Origin: Pseudomonadota bacterium
Lineage (GTDB): Bacteria > Pseudomonadota > Gammaproteobacteria > Xanthomonadales > Rhodanobacteraceae
Direction: 5' to 3'
Assembly (NCBI GenBank): GCA_023430685.1
Contig: JAEYZH010000103.1
Coordinates: 1-33,570, forward strand
Length of the DNA stretch: 33,570 nt
Each line of letters opens with the position of its first letter. The stretch's first letter is position 1. Under the pieces are notes generated by a model. It saw nothing but the letters and a program-made list of their open reading frames with translations, did no database searches and was not told where the DNA came from. Shown one piece after another: positions 1 through 7,756 of the stretch. Both the position numbers and the translations under genes were made by a program.

Positions 1-656
<656 letters not shown>

Positions 657-660
<4 letters not shown>

Positions 661-1220
661 GGCCTTGGCCGGTAGCGGCCGTCGAGGAATTCGCGCGCGA
701 TGAACAGCGCTGCGATCGAGCGGCTGTCGGTGACCTCGTCATGGCCGAGCAGCCGATGCAGCTCGGACAACCGCCAGGGCACGACTTCGAGCGGCTCGGG
801 TTCATCGCCCTCGAGCTTCTCCGCGTGCAGTTCGCGTGCGAGCACGACGTGCGTCATCGCGGTCATGTACGCGGGCGACACCGACAGCGTCGCGAGGATC
901 GAGATGTCGCGCGCGCCGAAACCGATCTCTTCCTTGAGCTCGCGATCGGCGCCCTGCTCCACCGTCTCGTCACGATCGAGGCGGCCCTTGGGCAGGCCGA
1001 GTTCGTAACGGTCGACGCCGACGGCATATTCGCGCACGAGCAACACGGTGTCCTCGTCGCGCATCGGCACGATCACGACCGCGCCGAGTCCCGATCCGGT
1101 CAAGCGCTCGAACGTGCGCCGCTCGCCATTGGAGAACTCGAGGTCGACCTGCTCGGCGCGCAGGAAGCGGCTCGTTTCGGAACGCCGGGTGGCGAGGATG
1201 GTCGGCGGTGGCGTGGGCAT
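657..1220 (-). CDS. nudE: ADP compounds hydrolase NudE (Nudix hydrolase)
   Basis: This 187-residue Nudix hydrolase of the NudE type is expected to cleave ADP-ribose, Ap3A, NADH and related ADP compounds. A perfect Nudix box is visible at residues 79-101: G79, E85, R93-E94, E97-E98 and G100. The start is the ATG at 1220. It has no Shine-Dalgarno sequence but does have TACAAT ending 6 nt upstream, so the transcript may be leaderless. The gene ends in a 4-nt overlap with cysQ. The pairing suggests a shared task in adenine-nucleotide clean-up (inference). A 116-nt gap separates it from the upstream phosphatase gene, so it probably starts its own transcription unit. Confidence 0.92.
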
Positions 1221-1226
1221 GCGCTG

Positions 1227-1232
1227 ATTGTA
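1227..1232 (-). promoter_or_regulatory. -10-like TACAAT 6 nt upstream of the nudE ATG
   Basis: On the minus strand TACAAT is followed by six bases and then the nudE start codon, with no Shine-Dalgarno sequence. No convincing -35 was seen. The spacing would put the transcription start at or next to the ATG. The 1221-1336 gap also has a 7-bp inverted repeat at its ends (GTAGGCC at 1230-1236 and GGCCTAC at 1334-1340). Confidence 0.45.
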
Positions 1233-1336
1233 GGCCGTGCCGACGTGGTTCGCGCGCGGTCGGCTCGACGAGCGCAGTCGTCGGGCGGCTCCCCGGCGAA
1301 GCCGTTCCAGCGCCGGCCGCGCTGCGCGCGTCCGGC

Positions 1337-2146
1337 CTACGAGACGGGCGCGATGCGGAACAGGTCGAGCGCCTGCGCATGCAGCGCAGGCGTGCCGGCC
1401 AGCGCGCTGGTCGTGTCCAGTCCGACCGGCCGGCCGTCGAGGTCGCTGAATACGCCGCCGGCTTCGCGCACGATCAACGCGAGCGGCGCGATGTCGAGGA
1501 TGTTGAGGTCGGATTCGACCACGAGGTCGATCGCGCCGCGCGCGAGCAGGTGGTAGTGCAGGAAATCGCCGTATCCACGGATGCGGCCGACGCGACGCAC
1601 GATGTCGGCATACGCGGCCCAGCGCGCGGGCGACGCCGCGAGCGACCGCAGGTTGCCGGTGGATACCGCGGCGCCCGCATCGAACGCGCGCGTCGCGGCG
1701 ACCTGCACGCGGCGCGCATCCGAGGTGCTGCTGCCGAGCCACGCGCCCGCGCCACGCACCGCCCATGCGCGCTCGCCGTACGCAGGCGCCGCGGAGACGC
1801 CGAGCACGATCTCGCCTTGATGCATCAGCGCGACCTGGGTCGAGAACATCGGATAGCCACGCACGAACGAGCGCGTGCCGTCGATCGGATCGACGAGCCA
1901 GAGGAAATCGCCACCCCCCTCGCGGCCACCTTCCTCGCCGAACACCGCATGCTGCGGATAGGCCGCGCGCAGCACTTCGCGGATCGCGTGTTCGGCCGCG
2001 CGATCGACCTCGGTGACCGGCGTCTCGTCGGGCTTGGTTTCGACCGTGAAGTCGCGCGCGCGCCAGCGCGGCATCACCTCGCGCTCGGCCGCATCGGCGG
2101 CTCGGTGCGCCACCGCGAGTGCGGCTTCGAGGAAACCTGCGTGCAT
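1337..2146 (-). CDS. Inositol-monophosphatase family phosphatase (HisN-like histidinol-phosphatase)
   Basis: This 269-residue protein has the complete IMPase signature: GEEGG at residues 70-74, LVDPIDGTRSF at 84-94 with Asp86 and Asp89 as metal ligands, and NILDIAPL before EAGG near residue 220. The overall length and the DPIDGTRSF form are closest to the HisN-type histidinol-phosphatase/inositol-phosphatase subfamily. The substrate cannot be fixed from sequence, and no his genes lie nearby. Its ATG immediately follows the gspN stop codon with no intervening base, so it is probably cotranscribed with the T2SS genes. No functional link to secretion is known to me. A general sugar or inositol phosphatase remains possible. 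Confidence 0.85.
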   Translation of the reverse strand: MHAGFLEAALAVAHRAADAAEREVMPRWRARDFTVETKPDETPVTEVDRAAEHAIREVLRAAYPQHAVFGEEGGREGGGDFLWLVDPIDGTRSFVRGYPMFSTQVALMHQGEIVLGVSAAPAYGERAWAVRGAGAWLGSSTSDARRVQVAATRAFDAGAAVSTGNLRSLAASPARWAAYADIVRRVGRIRGYGDFLHYHLLARGAIDLVVESDLNILDIAPLALIVREAGGVFSDLDGRPVGLDTTSALAGTPALHAQALDLFRIAPVS

Positions 2147-2905
2147 TCAGAACGGCCTCAACAGCGGGCCCTCGAGTTCGATCCGCGTCGAACCGTCCTC
2201 CTGCGGCACGCCGAGCCGCGCGAGCGCGCTCGCCAGCTGCGGATCGTCGCGCGCGCGCAGCGTCGCGTGGGCGCGGTATTCGCCGAGCCGCAGCTCGAAG
2301 CCGCCGTCGACCTCGAGCGCACCGCTGCCGTCGTCGCGCACGTTGCCTGCGACGCTCTGGTCGGGCTGCGACGAGAATTCGGAGATCATGTCGGAAAAGC
2401 GCGCGTCGACCGTGCCGACGACGCCCGCGCCGGTCCAGCGCGCCTGCCCCGACACGCCGTGCAGCATCGCGCCGCGCAGCGTCGCGCGATCGATCTCGCC
2501 GCTGATCGTGCCGAGCAGGTGCAGGTCGCCGCCGAGCGCGGGCGCGAGGCGTTCGGCCGGCAGGCTGAAGCGCAGGCCGCGCGCTGCCACGCCATCGGCG
2601 CCGCGCTCGAGGACGCCGGCGAGTTCGATGTCGGTGCCCTTTACGCGCACGTCCGCGACGAAGCGCCCGCCGAGCAGCGGCAGCTTGCGCGCCTGCCAGG
2701 TCACGCCGCCGATGTCCTGGCCGAACAGGCTGACGCCATCGGCTTGCCCGTTCCAGACCGTACCGCGTACGCCGCTCAGCACGACCGGCCCGAGGTACCT
2801 GGAACCATAGCGGTAGCCGACATCGGCCGGCATCGTCCACGCGAACAGCACCAACGCGACCAGCGCGAGCAGCGCGAGGGCAAGCGCGATCTTGAGGATC
2901 TTCAT
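2147..2905 (-). CDS. gspN: Type II secretion system protein GspN
   Basis: This 252-residue inner-membrane T2SS accessory protein has one N-terminal membrane segment (about residues 4-24, starting MKILKIALALALLALVA). A periplasmic domain rich in beta strands follows. Features such as GTVWNGQADGV near residue 48 and a C-terminal IELEGPLLRPF resemble GspN of Xanthomonas-type systems. Its position after gspM and the shared orientation support the call. It lies 306 nt downstream of gspM, a wider gap than elsewhere in the cluster. GspN is an optional component of T2SS, so its exact role is not established. The gene normally found downstream in Xanthomonas, gspD, is replaced here by a phosphatase. 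Confidence 0.85.
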   Translation of the reverse strand: MKILKIALALALLALVALVLFAWTMPADVGYRYGSRYLGPVVLSGVRGTVWNGQADGVSLFGQDIGGVTWQARKLPLLGGRFVADVRVKGTDIELAGVLERGADGVAARGLRFSLPAERLAPALGGDLHLLGTISGEIDRATLRGAMLHGVSGQARWTGAGVVGTVDARFSDMISEFSSQPDQSVAGNVRDDGSGALEVDGGFELRLGEYRAHATLRARDDPQLASALARLGVPQEDGSTRIELEGPLLRPF

Positions 2906-3211
2906 CGTCGTCTTCGTTACTCTGATACTGCGGCCGGGTGCATGCCGCGGCAGGGGTCGTCTTCTATGCCACGCGGCGCGTTAAGACGCCGTTGAACCGC
3001 GCCCCCGGCCCTCGGCGGGCGGAGGTGGCGACACCTTCGCCCGCTCACGGGAGAAGGCGTCCACAGGCGCGGATCGGCCGAGCGCTTGATCGTCGCTCGC
3101 ACCACGCCGCGAACTCGGCCAATCGAGATCGATCAGCCCCCTCCCTGCCGGCAACTTCCCTGGCCACCGGGAAAGCTGCAACCGACCGCGCAGGAACGAC
3201 AAGCCCGTGCG
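2906..3211. other. 306-nt gap between gspM and gspN, no convincing gene
   Basis: Short open frames here have no start-site support and resemble nothing I recognise. The main content is a REP-like hairpin at 3034-3057 with GC-rich flanks that look like decayed repeat sequence. The gspN start is preceded on the minus strand by GAAGACGACG, a weak Shine-Dalgarno-like stretch. Confidence 0.5.
3034..3057. repeat. REP-like imperfect palindrome
   Basis: The sequence pairs CCTTC with GAAGG and CCCG with CGGG around a short loop (CTCA). This resembles the CCTTCTCCCG...CGGGAGAAGG class of intergenic palindromes common in Lysobacterales. It could stabilise or attenuate the mRNA between gspM and gspN. 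The family resemblance is from memory. Confidence 0.5.
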
Positions 3212-3703
3212 CTATGGCGCGTCGCGCAGCGTCACGCGCGCATCGACGAGTCCGATGCCCTGCGCGCGCTGCGCGGAAAACTCGGTCGCTTCGATCCCGT
3301 GGCTGCCCGCGAGTTGCTCGAGCCACGCCACCAGCGGGTCGAACCCGGCGCCTTCGAAGGCGACGCGCACATCGCGTTCGCCGACCGGCTCGACGCGACG
3401 CAGCGCCGATGCGAGGCCCGCTTCGCGCGCGGTGGCGTCCGCGAGTGCGAGCAGCGACTTGCCTTCGCGGTCGCCGCGCGCGTGGACGCCGGCTGCGCGC
3501 AGGCGCGCGACTTCCGCCGCGATGCTGCGTACTTCGGCGAGCTCGAGCCGTTGTCGTTCGACGTCGGCGCCCAGCTCCGCACGACGCAGCGCGAGCGGAT
3601 GCCACGCGAACGCCCAGAGCAGCAGCAGCGCCGCGACGAGCGCGCCGGCGCAGAGCATCCGCCGTTCGCTGGTCGCCAGCGATCGCCACCAGGTCGCGAT
3701 CAT
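3212..3703 (-). CDS. gspM: Type II secretion system protein GspM
   Basis: This is a 163-residue bitopic inner-membrane protein of the T2SS assembly platform that partners GspL. It has a short cytoplasmic N-terminus (MIATWWRSLATSERRM), one membrane segment at about residues 17-36, a coiled-coil-like stretch (about 40-70) and a small periplasmic ferredoxin-like domain. The extended WxxLxxxER motif before the membrane segment is typical of GspM. The start overlaps the gspL stop by 4 nt. The length matches the family. Confidence 0.9.
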   Translation of the reverse strand: MIATWWRSLATSERRMLCAGALVAALLLLWAFAWHPLALRRAELGADVERQRLELAEVRSIAAEVARLRAAGVHARGDREGKSLLALADATAREAGLASALRRVEPVGERDVRVAFEGAGFDPLVAWLEQLAGSHGIEATEFSAQRAQGIGLVDARVTLRDAP

Positions 3704-4890
3704 GGCGCCGCCCCCCCGAGTACGCGGATGCGCCCGTCGACGCCCTGCTCGCCGGGATTCGCCGCGGTTACCTCGGCGCGCAGGCCAGGCACCGCGGCGA
3801 TGCGCTCGCGCACGAAGTCGAGTGCAGCGACATCGGGCGCGCGCAGCGCGAGTTCGAGCGCGCCGTTGCGGTACTCGATCGCGCGCGTCTGGATGCGCGA
3901 GGAGCTCGCGATCACCGGGCCGATCGCCGCGAGTCGCTGCAGCAGCGCCCCGCTGCCGCTGCCGCCACGCAGGCGTTCGATGCGCCCGCGCACGAGCTGG
4001 GCAGGCGAGGCGCGTTCGAACTGCACCGCATCGATGTCCGGGAACGCCGCGCGCGCTTCGTCGCGCGCGAGCGTGTCGAGCTGCCGCGACGCGCGCGACA
4101 GCTTCGCGACGTCGATGCCGAGGTCGGCGAACGCGAGCACGACCACGGCAGCCGCGAGCACCGCGGCGAGCACGCGCGCGCGGCTGCCGCGCGCGCGCCG
4201 TCGCGGCGCGTACCTGCCTTCAAGCAGGTTCAGCGGCGCGGCGGCGAGTCCCTGCGCGAGCCATGCAAGCGGATCGCGCCCGCGCTCGTGGTACGCCGCG
4301 ACCGCGTGCGGCAGGGGCAACGGCGTCGCAACGCGGAAATCATGCACTTCGAGCGGCAGTTCGAGGCCGCTGCGCGCGAGCCGTTGTTCGAATTCGCCGA
4401 GCGAGCAGGCCAGCACCGACCACGGTGCGAGGCGCACGATCGCGCGATCACCGTCGATCATCGCATGCACGCGCCCTGGCGTGACCGGCACTGCGAACGC
4501 TTCGGGCAGCAGCACGTCCGGCTCGATGCCGGCTGCAGCGAGGCGCTCGAGCCAGCCCTGCAGCATGCGCGGCGCGACCACCGCGACGCCGGCCGCATCA
4601 TCGGCGGCGCGCGCGGCCGCGAAGTGCAGGTCCTCGACCGGATCGAGCAACAGGTCTTCGACCGCGTACGGAACCGCCTTGAGCAACTGTGCGCGGTTGC
4701 GCGCGGCGAGCCTGACTTCGGTCAGCAACACGTCTTCGGACGGCACCAGCGCGACGATCTCGCGCACCGAGGCCACGACCTCGGCCGGCGGCGCGCCCGC
4801 GGTCGACGCCGGCACGGGCGCGCCGGTGCGCTGGCGCAGCCAGGTCAGGCCGCCGTCGGGGGCGAGGCGCAGCAGCAGGCGGTCGGGCAT
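3700..4890 (-). CDS. gspL: Type II secretion system protein GspL
   Basis: This 396-residue component of the T2SS inner-membrane platform recruits the GspE ATPase. An actin-like cytoplasmic domain occupies about residues 1-230, including the conserved stretch QLLKAVPYAVEDLLLDPVED. A single membrane segment (about 233-255) and a periplasmic domain with a coiled-coil linker follow. The partner ATPase GspE is not encoded in the window. There is a 90-nt gap to gspK, the only sizeable gap between gspG and gspM. On the minus strand it contains TACAAT (4922-4927), about 31 nt before the ATG, which may be an internal promoter. The gene overlaps gspM by 4 nt. Confidence 0.92.
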   Translation of the reverse strand: MPDRLLLRLAPDGGLTWLRQRTGAPVPASTAGAPPAEVVASVREIVALVPSEDVLLTEVRLAARNRAQLLKAVPYAVEDLLLDPVEDLHFAAARAADDAAGVAVVAPRMLQGWLERLAAAGIEPDVLLPEAFAVPVTPGRVHAMIDGDRAIVRLAPWSVLACSLGEFEQRLARSGLELPLEVHDFRVATPLPLPHAVAAYHERGRDPLAWLAQGLAAAPLNLLEGRYAPRRRARGSRARVLAAVLAAAVVVLAFADLGIDVAKLSRASRQLDTLARDEARAAFPDIDAVQFERASPAQLVRGRIERLRGGSGSGALLQRLAAIGPVIASSSRIQTRAIEYRNGALELALRAPDVAALDFVRERIAAVPGLRAEVTAANPGEQGVDGRIRVLGGAAP

Positions 4891-4980
4891 TCGGCGGGAT
4901 CGCAGGCGTCCAATCGCCGGGATTGTAGTCGAGTTCGACGCCGCGCCGGCCGCGAGGCGCGCGCATGCACGATGCGAGCC

Positions 4981-5958
4981 TCAGCGGTCTTCGCCGACGC
5001 CCGCAGAGGCGCCGTCCGGCGCGTCGATCGCATCGCTGCCGCGGCTGCGCGCAAGCACGCGAATGCCGGCGCCACGCTCGATCAGGCTTGCATACGCGAG
5101 CGGCAGGCCATCGAGCACGACCTGCGCGCGCGCGAGGAAGTAGTCGCTGTCGACGCCGAACATCGCCTCGGGCAGCATGCCTGCGGGCACCCCCGCGGCC
5201 TGCGCGAACTCGGCGACGCTCGCGTAGTTCGCCTGCCCGCGCTCCCACAGCTTCGTGGCCAGTTCGCGCGTGATCGTCACCGGCAACGCGAGGCCATCGA
5301 GGCTCGCGAGCACGACCGGATCAGCGGTATTGAGGTTGAGTCTCGTCCCAGGCGGCAACGCGCACACGTGGGGCGCGAGCCTGGCCCATGCTGCGGCGCC
5401 GACGCCGCGCACGAGGCGCAGCTCCGACGCATGCGCGAACACGTCGCCGCGCGGGCGATACGGCACCGGCAGCGAAAGGTAGTGGTTGGCCTCGCCACCG
5501 GCCTCGTCGTCGCCGAGCCAGGCCTCGATCGCGCCTGCGATCGCGGGATCGAGTTCGAGCTCGAGCAGCAGGCGGCGCAGCATGCCGGCCCAGCGCGCAC
5601 GCGTGCCGGCATTGCGCGGCGACAGGTTGTTGAGATTGAAGCAGCCGTTGAGGTCGCGCAGCGTGCCGCCGACCATGCCGCCCGGCACGCTCTGCGGCGG
5701 CAGCGGCAAGGCCCAGGGGCTCGCGTTCGTGTCGAGGCCGGGTTGCTCGGCCTGCGCGGCCACCAGCACGCGCATGGCCCAGGTTTCGAGTCCGAGCGCA
5801 TAGGCGTCCGCCTGCTGCGCACGCACGGCATTGCGCGTGCGCGCGAAAGCGAGTTCGCCGCGATCGAGCAGCGCCGCGACGAGGATCACCGCGAGCGCGA
5901 CCACCAGCAGCGCGACCAGCAGCGCGACGCCACGCTGGCGCACCGGCGCGCGCTTCAT
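4981..5958 (-). CDS. gspK: Type II secretion system minor pseudopilin GspK
   Basis: This 325-residue pseudopilin belongs to the complex at the pilus tip. The short leader MKRAPVRQRG precedes VALLVALLVVALAVILVAA. The cleavage site has Val in place of Phe after Gly and lacks Glu at mature position 5, both known features of GspK. A large alpha-helical globular domain follows, including NLNTADPVVLASL. The ATG at 5958 is chosen over upstream in-frame codons because it gives the normal 10-residue leader and a 4-nt ATGA overlap with the gspJ stop. Unlike GspG, H and J, its leader is free of the heptamer repeat. Confidence 0.93.
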   Translation of the reverse strand: MKRAPVRQRGVALLVALLVVALAVILVAALLDRGELAFARTRNAVRAQQADAYALGLETWAMRVLVAAQAEQPGLDTNASPWALPLPPQSVPGGMVGGTLRDLNGCFNLNNLSPRNAGTRARWAGMLRRLLLELELDPAIAGAIEAWLGDDEAGGEANHYLSLPVPYRPRGDVFAHASELRLVRGVGAAAWARLAPHVCALPPGTRLNLNTADPVVLASLDGLALPVTITRELATKLWERGQANYASVAEFAQAAGVPAGMLPEAMFGVDSDYFLARAQVVLDGLPLAYASLIERGAGIRVLARSRGSDAIDAPDGASAGVGEDR

Positions 5959-6710
5959 GGCAGTGCCTGCGGCGGCATCGACGAGGGCAGTTCGACGACG
6001 CGACGGATCTCGCCTAGGCCTTCGGGTGCGAGCCGGAATTCGACCGCGCGCGGCAACGCACCGAGGCGATCGCCGGCCGCCTCGCAGGGCGCCGCGGCGC
6101 GCGGCGGCCACGCCTCGCGCCAGGCGCCATCGCAGCCGAGGTAGCGCAGCCGCAATGCGCCTGCGCGTTCGATCGCGACGCGACCGAGCGGCCGCGAATC
6201 CGGCGCGCGGTCGAGAACAGCGTAATGCGAGCGCCGCAGGTCGCGCCCATCTGGCGCATAGGCGACGCGTTCGAGATGGCTGCGCGTTTCGGCCAGCGGA
6301 TCGGCATGCCCGACATGCGTGAATTCGATCGCCGAGGCGTCACCCGCGAGCGCCGGGACCAGCGCGTTGCCGCCGTCGCGCACCGGCCGCCCGATCGCCT
6401 GGCGCAGGTCGCGCTCGAACCGGCCGACCGCGCGCACGACCTCGGCGAACCGCTGCTGCTCCGCCGCGAGCGCCGCCCGCGTGCGCGCGAGCGTCGCGAG
6501 CCCGCCCCACGCCGCCGCGGCCAGCGCCGCGAACACCGCGACCGCGACGAGGAGTTCGAGCAGGGTGAAGCCTTTGGGCCGGGAATCGGGAATCGGGAAT
6601 GGGGAATGGGAAGAGCGAAGCGGACACGACGTCGCGGACCGGTTTGCGGTCAACGCGGTCGCCCCTGCATCGACCATTCCCGATTCCCGATTCCCGATTC
6701 CCGGCTTCAC
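5955..6710 (-). CDS. gspJ: Type II secretion system minor pseudopilin GspJ, leader extended by a heptamer repeat
   Basis: This minor pseudopilin has the prepilin motif GFTLLELLVAVAVFAALA at residues 47-64. From the GTG at 6710 it is 251 residues long. That GTG overlaps the gspI stop in GTGA, as expected for the operon. The leader is then 46 residues long, whereas a normal prepilin leader is under 15. Residues 3-44 are encoded by a (GGGAATN)n inverted-repeat element (6581-6702) and read GIGNRES... and SPFPIPDSR. An in-frame ATG at 6677, inside the element, is an alternative start giving a 36-residue leader. The mature part looks intact, so the protein should work if PilD/GspO accepts the leader. 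Identity is secure; the start is uncertain. Confidence 0.9.
   Translation of the reverse strand: MKPGIGNRESGMVDAGATALTANRSATSCPLRSSHSPFPIPDSRPKGFTLLELLVAVAVFAALAAAAWGGLATLARTRAALAAEQQRFAEVVRAVGRFERDLRQAIGRPVRDGGNALVPALAGDASAIEFTHVGHADPLAETRSHLERVAYAPDGRDLRRSHYAVLDRAPDSRPLGRVAIERAGALRLRYLGCDGAWREAWPPRAAAPCEAAGDRLGALPRAVEFRLAPEGLGEIRRVVELPSSMPPQALP
6581..6702. repeat. GGGAATN heptamer inverted-repeat element in the gspJ leader
   Basis: The left arm holds four units (GGGAATC twice, GGGAATG twice; 6581-6608). The right arm holds four reverse-complement units (CATTCCC, then GATTCCC three times; 6675-6702). A 66-nt unrelated spacer lies between. The arms can form a stem of about 28 bp. The ends read GCC-GGGAAT and ATTCCC-GGC. 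The whole element is translated as part of the gspJ leader. Confidence 0.85.
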
Positions 6711-7150
6711 GGCACGAACCCCACCAGCACCGCCGACGGATCGCGCGACCCCTCGGCGAAGATGCGCACGTCGACGCGGCGGATCTGCGCGTCGGCGGTC
6801 GTTTCGACCTCGCGTTGCCAGCGCCAGGCGCGACCACCGAGCAGGGCGCGCCCGTCGCTGCGGCCGGTCGGTGGCAGCGCGGGGGCGAGGCGCGCTTCGG
6901 TCAAGACGTTCGCGGCGACCCAGCTCGCGAGCGTGCGTTCGCGCAGGGCGTCGAAGCGGCGAACCTCGATCGTGGCCGTGCGCGTCAGCGCGAGCAGCGC
7001 GAGCGCGACCACCACGAGCGCGACGAGCACCTCGATCAGCGAGAAGCCGCGGCGCAGGCGCGAGCCGATTCCGCTCGCTCGCGCGCCGATGCGCGACGAA
7101 GCACTCATGCAGGAACGCTCATGCCCGCGCGCTCGCGTCTGCCTGCTCAT
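6707..7150 (-). CDS. gspI: Type II secretion system minor pseudopilin GspI
   Basis: This minor pseudopilin shows the cleavage site RRGFSLIEVLVALVVVALALL, with Glu at mature position 5, followed by a short C-terminal domain of the GspI type. From the ATG at 7150, which overlaps the gspH stop in ATGA, it has 147 residues and a leader of about 35 residues. An in-frame ATG at 7108 gives a leader of about 21. Both are longer than usual. Its leader contains only a faint trace resembling the heptamer repeat (AGCGGAATCGGCTCG), so it may be a decayed arm or chance. It ends in a GTGA overlap with gspJ. Confidence 0.9.
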   Translation of the reverse strand: MSRQTRARGHERSCMSASSRIGARASGIGSRLRRGFSLIEVLVALVVVALALLALTRTATIEVRRFDALRERTLASWVAANVLTEARLAPALPPTGRSDGRALLGGRAWRWQREVETTADAQIRRVDVRIFAEGSRDPSAVLVGFVP

Positions 7151-7734
7151 GGTCCTGCGTCGACGCGCGTCATCGACGGCACCGAATCACCTTGCGCTTC
7201 GACGCGGTAGTGCGCGCGACTGTCGCCGAGCGCGAGGTCGAGCGCGAAGGGCGTGAGCTCGCCCGATGCGAAGCAGACCAGTTGCGGGACCTCGCGAGCT
7301 TCTCCATGCACCAGTTCCAGCGGGCGGCCTTCACGCGCGAGCGTCGGTCGCGTGCCCGCCGGCCATTCGCGCGTGCGCAACGCGTCCTCGCCGGTGAACG
7401 GTTGCCAGCCCTCCCGATCGAGGCGCAGGAACGCGTAACCGTCGGGCGCGATCACGATCCCGATCTCGCGCCCGCGCAGTTCGGACTGCTCGCAGGCATG
7501 CCCGACCAGCGCCGCGAACCGTTCCGCCGCCGCCTCGAGCCGGCGCTCGCTGCTGTTGGCGACCGACAACGTCAAAGCCAGCGCGAGCACGCCGACGATC
7601 GCGACGACGACGAGGAGTTCGATGAGGGTGAAGCCTGTCCGAGGCCGGGAATGGGGAATGAGGAATGGGGAATGGAAAAGCGGCCGCTCGCCTCCGAGCG
7701 GGCGCGGCAACGCCGGCGCCGTCTGCTTTTCCAT
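7147..7734 (-). CDS. gspH: Type II secretion system minor pseudopilin GspH, start supplied by a repeat element
   Basis: This minor pseudopilin has GFTLIELLVVVAIVGVLALA at residues 34-53 and a GspH-type globular domain; it is 195 residues from the ATG at 7734. That ATG lies in the last right-arm unit (GGGAATG) of a heptamer inverted repeat (7647-7752), and AGGGA one unit upstream can act as Shine-Dalgarno at about 7 nt. The position where coupling would be expected, the GTG overlapping the gspG stop (GTGA, 7758-7760), is out of frame with the pilin. The leader contains HSPFLIPHSR, encoded by the left arm. Identity is secure; whether the gene is fully expressed depends on the repeat-borne start. 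Confidence 0.88.
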   Translation of the reverse strand: MEKQTAPALPRPLGGERPLFHSPFLIPHSRPRTGFTLIELLVVVAIVGVLALALTLSVANSSERRLEAAAERFAALVGHACEQSELRGREIGIVIAPDGYAFLRLDREGWQPFTGEDALRTREWPAGTRPTLAREGRPLELVHGEAREVPQLVCFASGELTPFALDLALGDSRAHYRVEAQGDSVPSMTRVDAGP

Positions 7735-7752
7735 TCCCTATTCCCTGTTCCC
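7647..7752. repeat. GGGAATN heptamer inverted-repeat element in the gspH leader
   Basis: The left arm has four units (GGGAATG, GGGAATG, AGGAATG, GGGAATG; 7647-7674). The right arm has three (CATTCCC, TATTCCC, TGTTCCC; 7732-7752). The stem is extended by GAAAAGC pairing with GCTTTTC at the inner ends. The spacer is unrelated to that in the gspJ copy. The arms therefore differ in unit number, unlike the gspJ copy (4 and 4). Confidence 0.85.
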
Positions 7753-7756
7753 TGCT

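Noticed and set aside
2981..3202. Possible 73-codon gene between gspM and gspN on the minus strand
   Set aside because: It runs through the REP-like palindrome, ends in repeat-derived Pro/Gly-rich sequence and matches no family I know.
5959..6111. Longer N-terminus for GspK from an upstream in-frame start
   Set aside because: It would place about 50 Arg-rich residues before the prepilin leader inside gspJ; the ATG at 5958 gives a normal leader and an ATGA overlap.
2938..6144. Very long open frame on the plus strand opposite the T2SS genes (over 1000 codons)
   Set aside because: It is Arg/Ala-rich low-complexity translation with no domain, antisense to well-recognised gsp genes; long shadow frames are normal at this GC content.
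6581..6702. Treating the repeat as ordinary intergenic DNA with gspJ starting just before GFTLLEL
   Set aside because: No in-frame ATG, GTG or TTG lies between the left arm and the GF codons, so the translated region must include at least part of the element.
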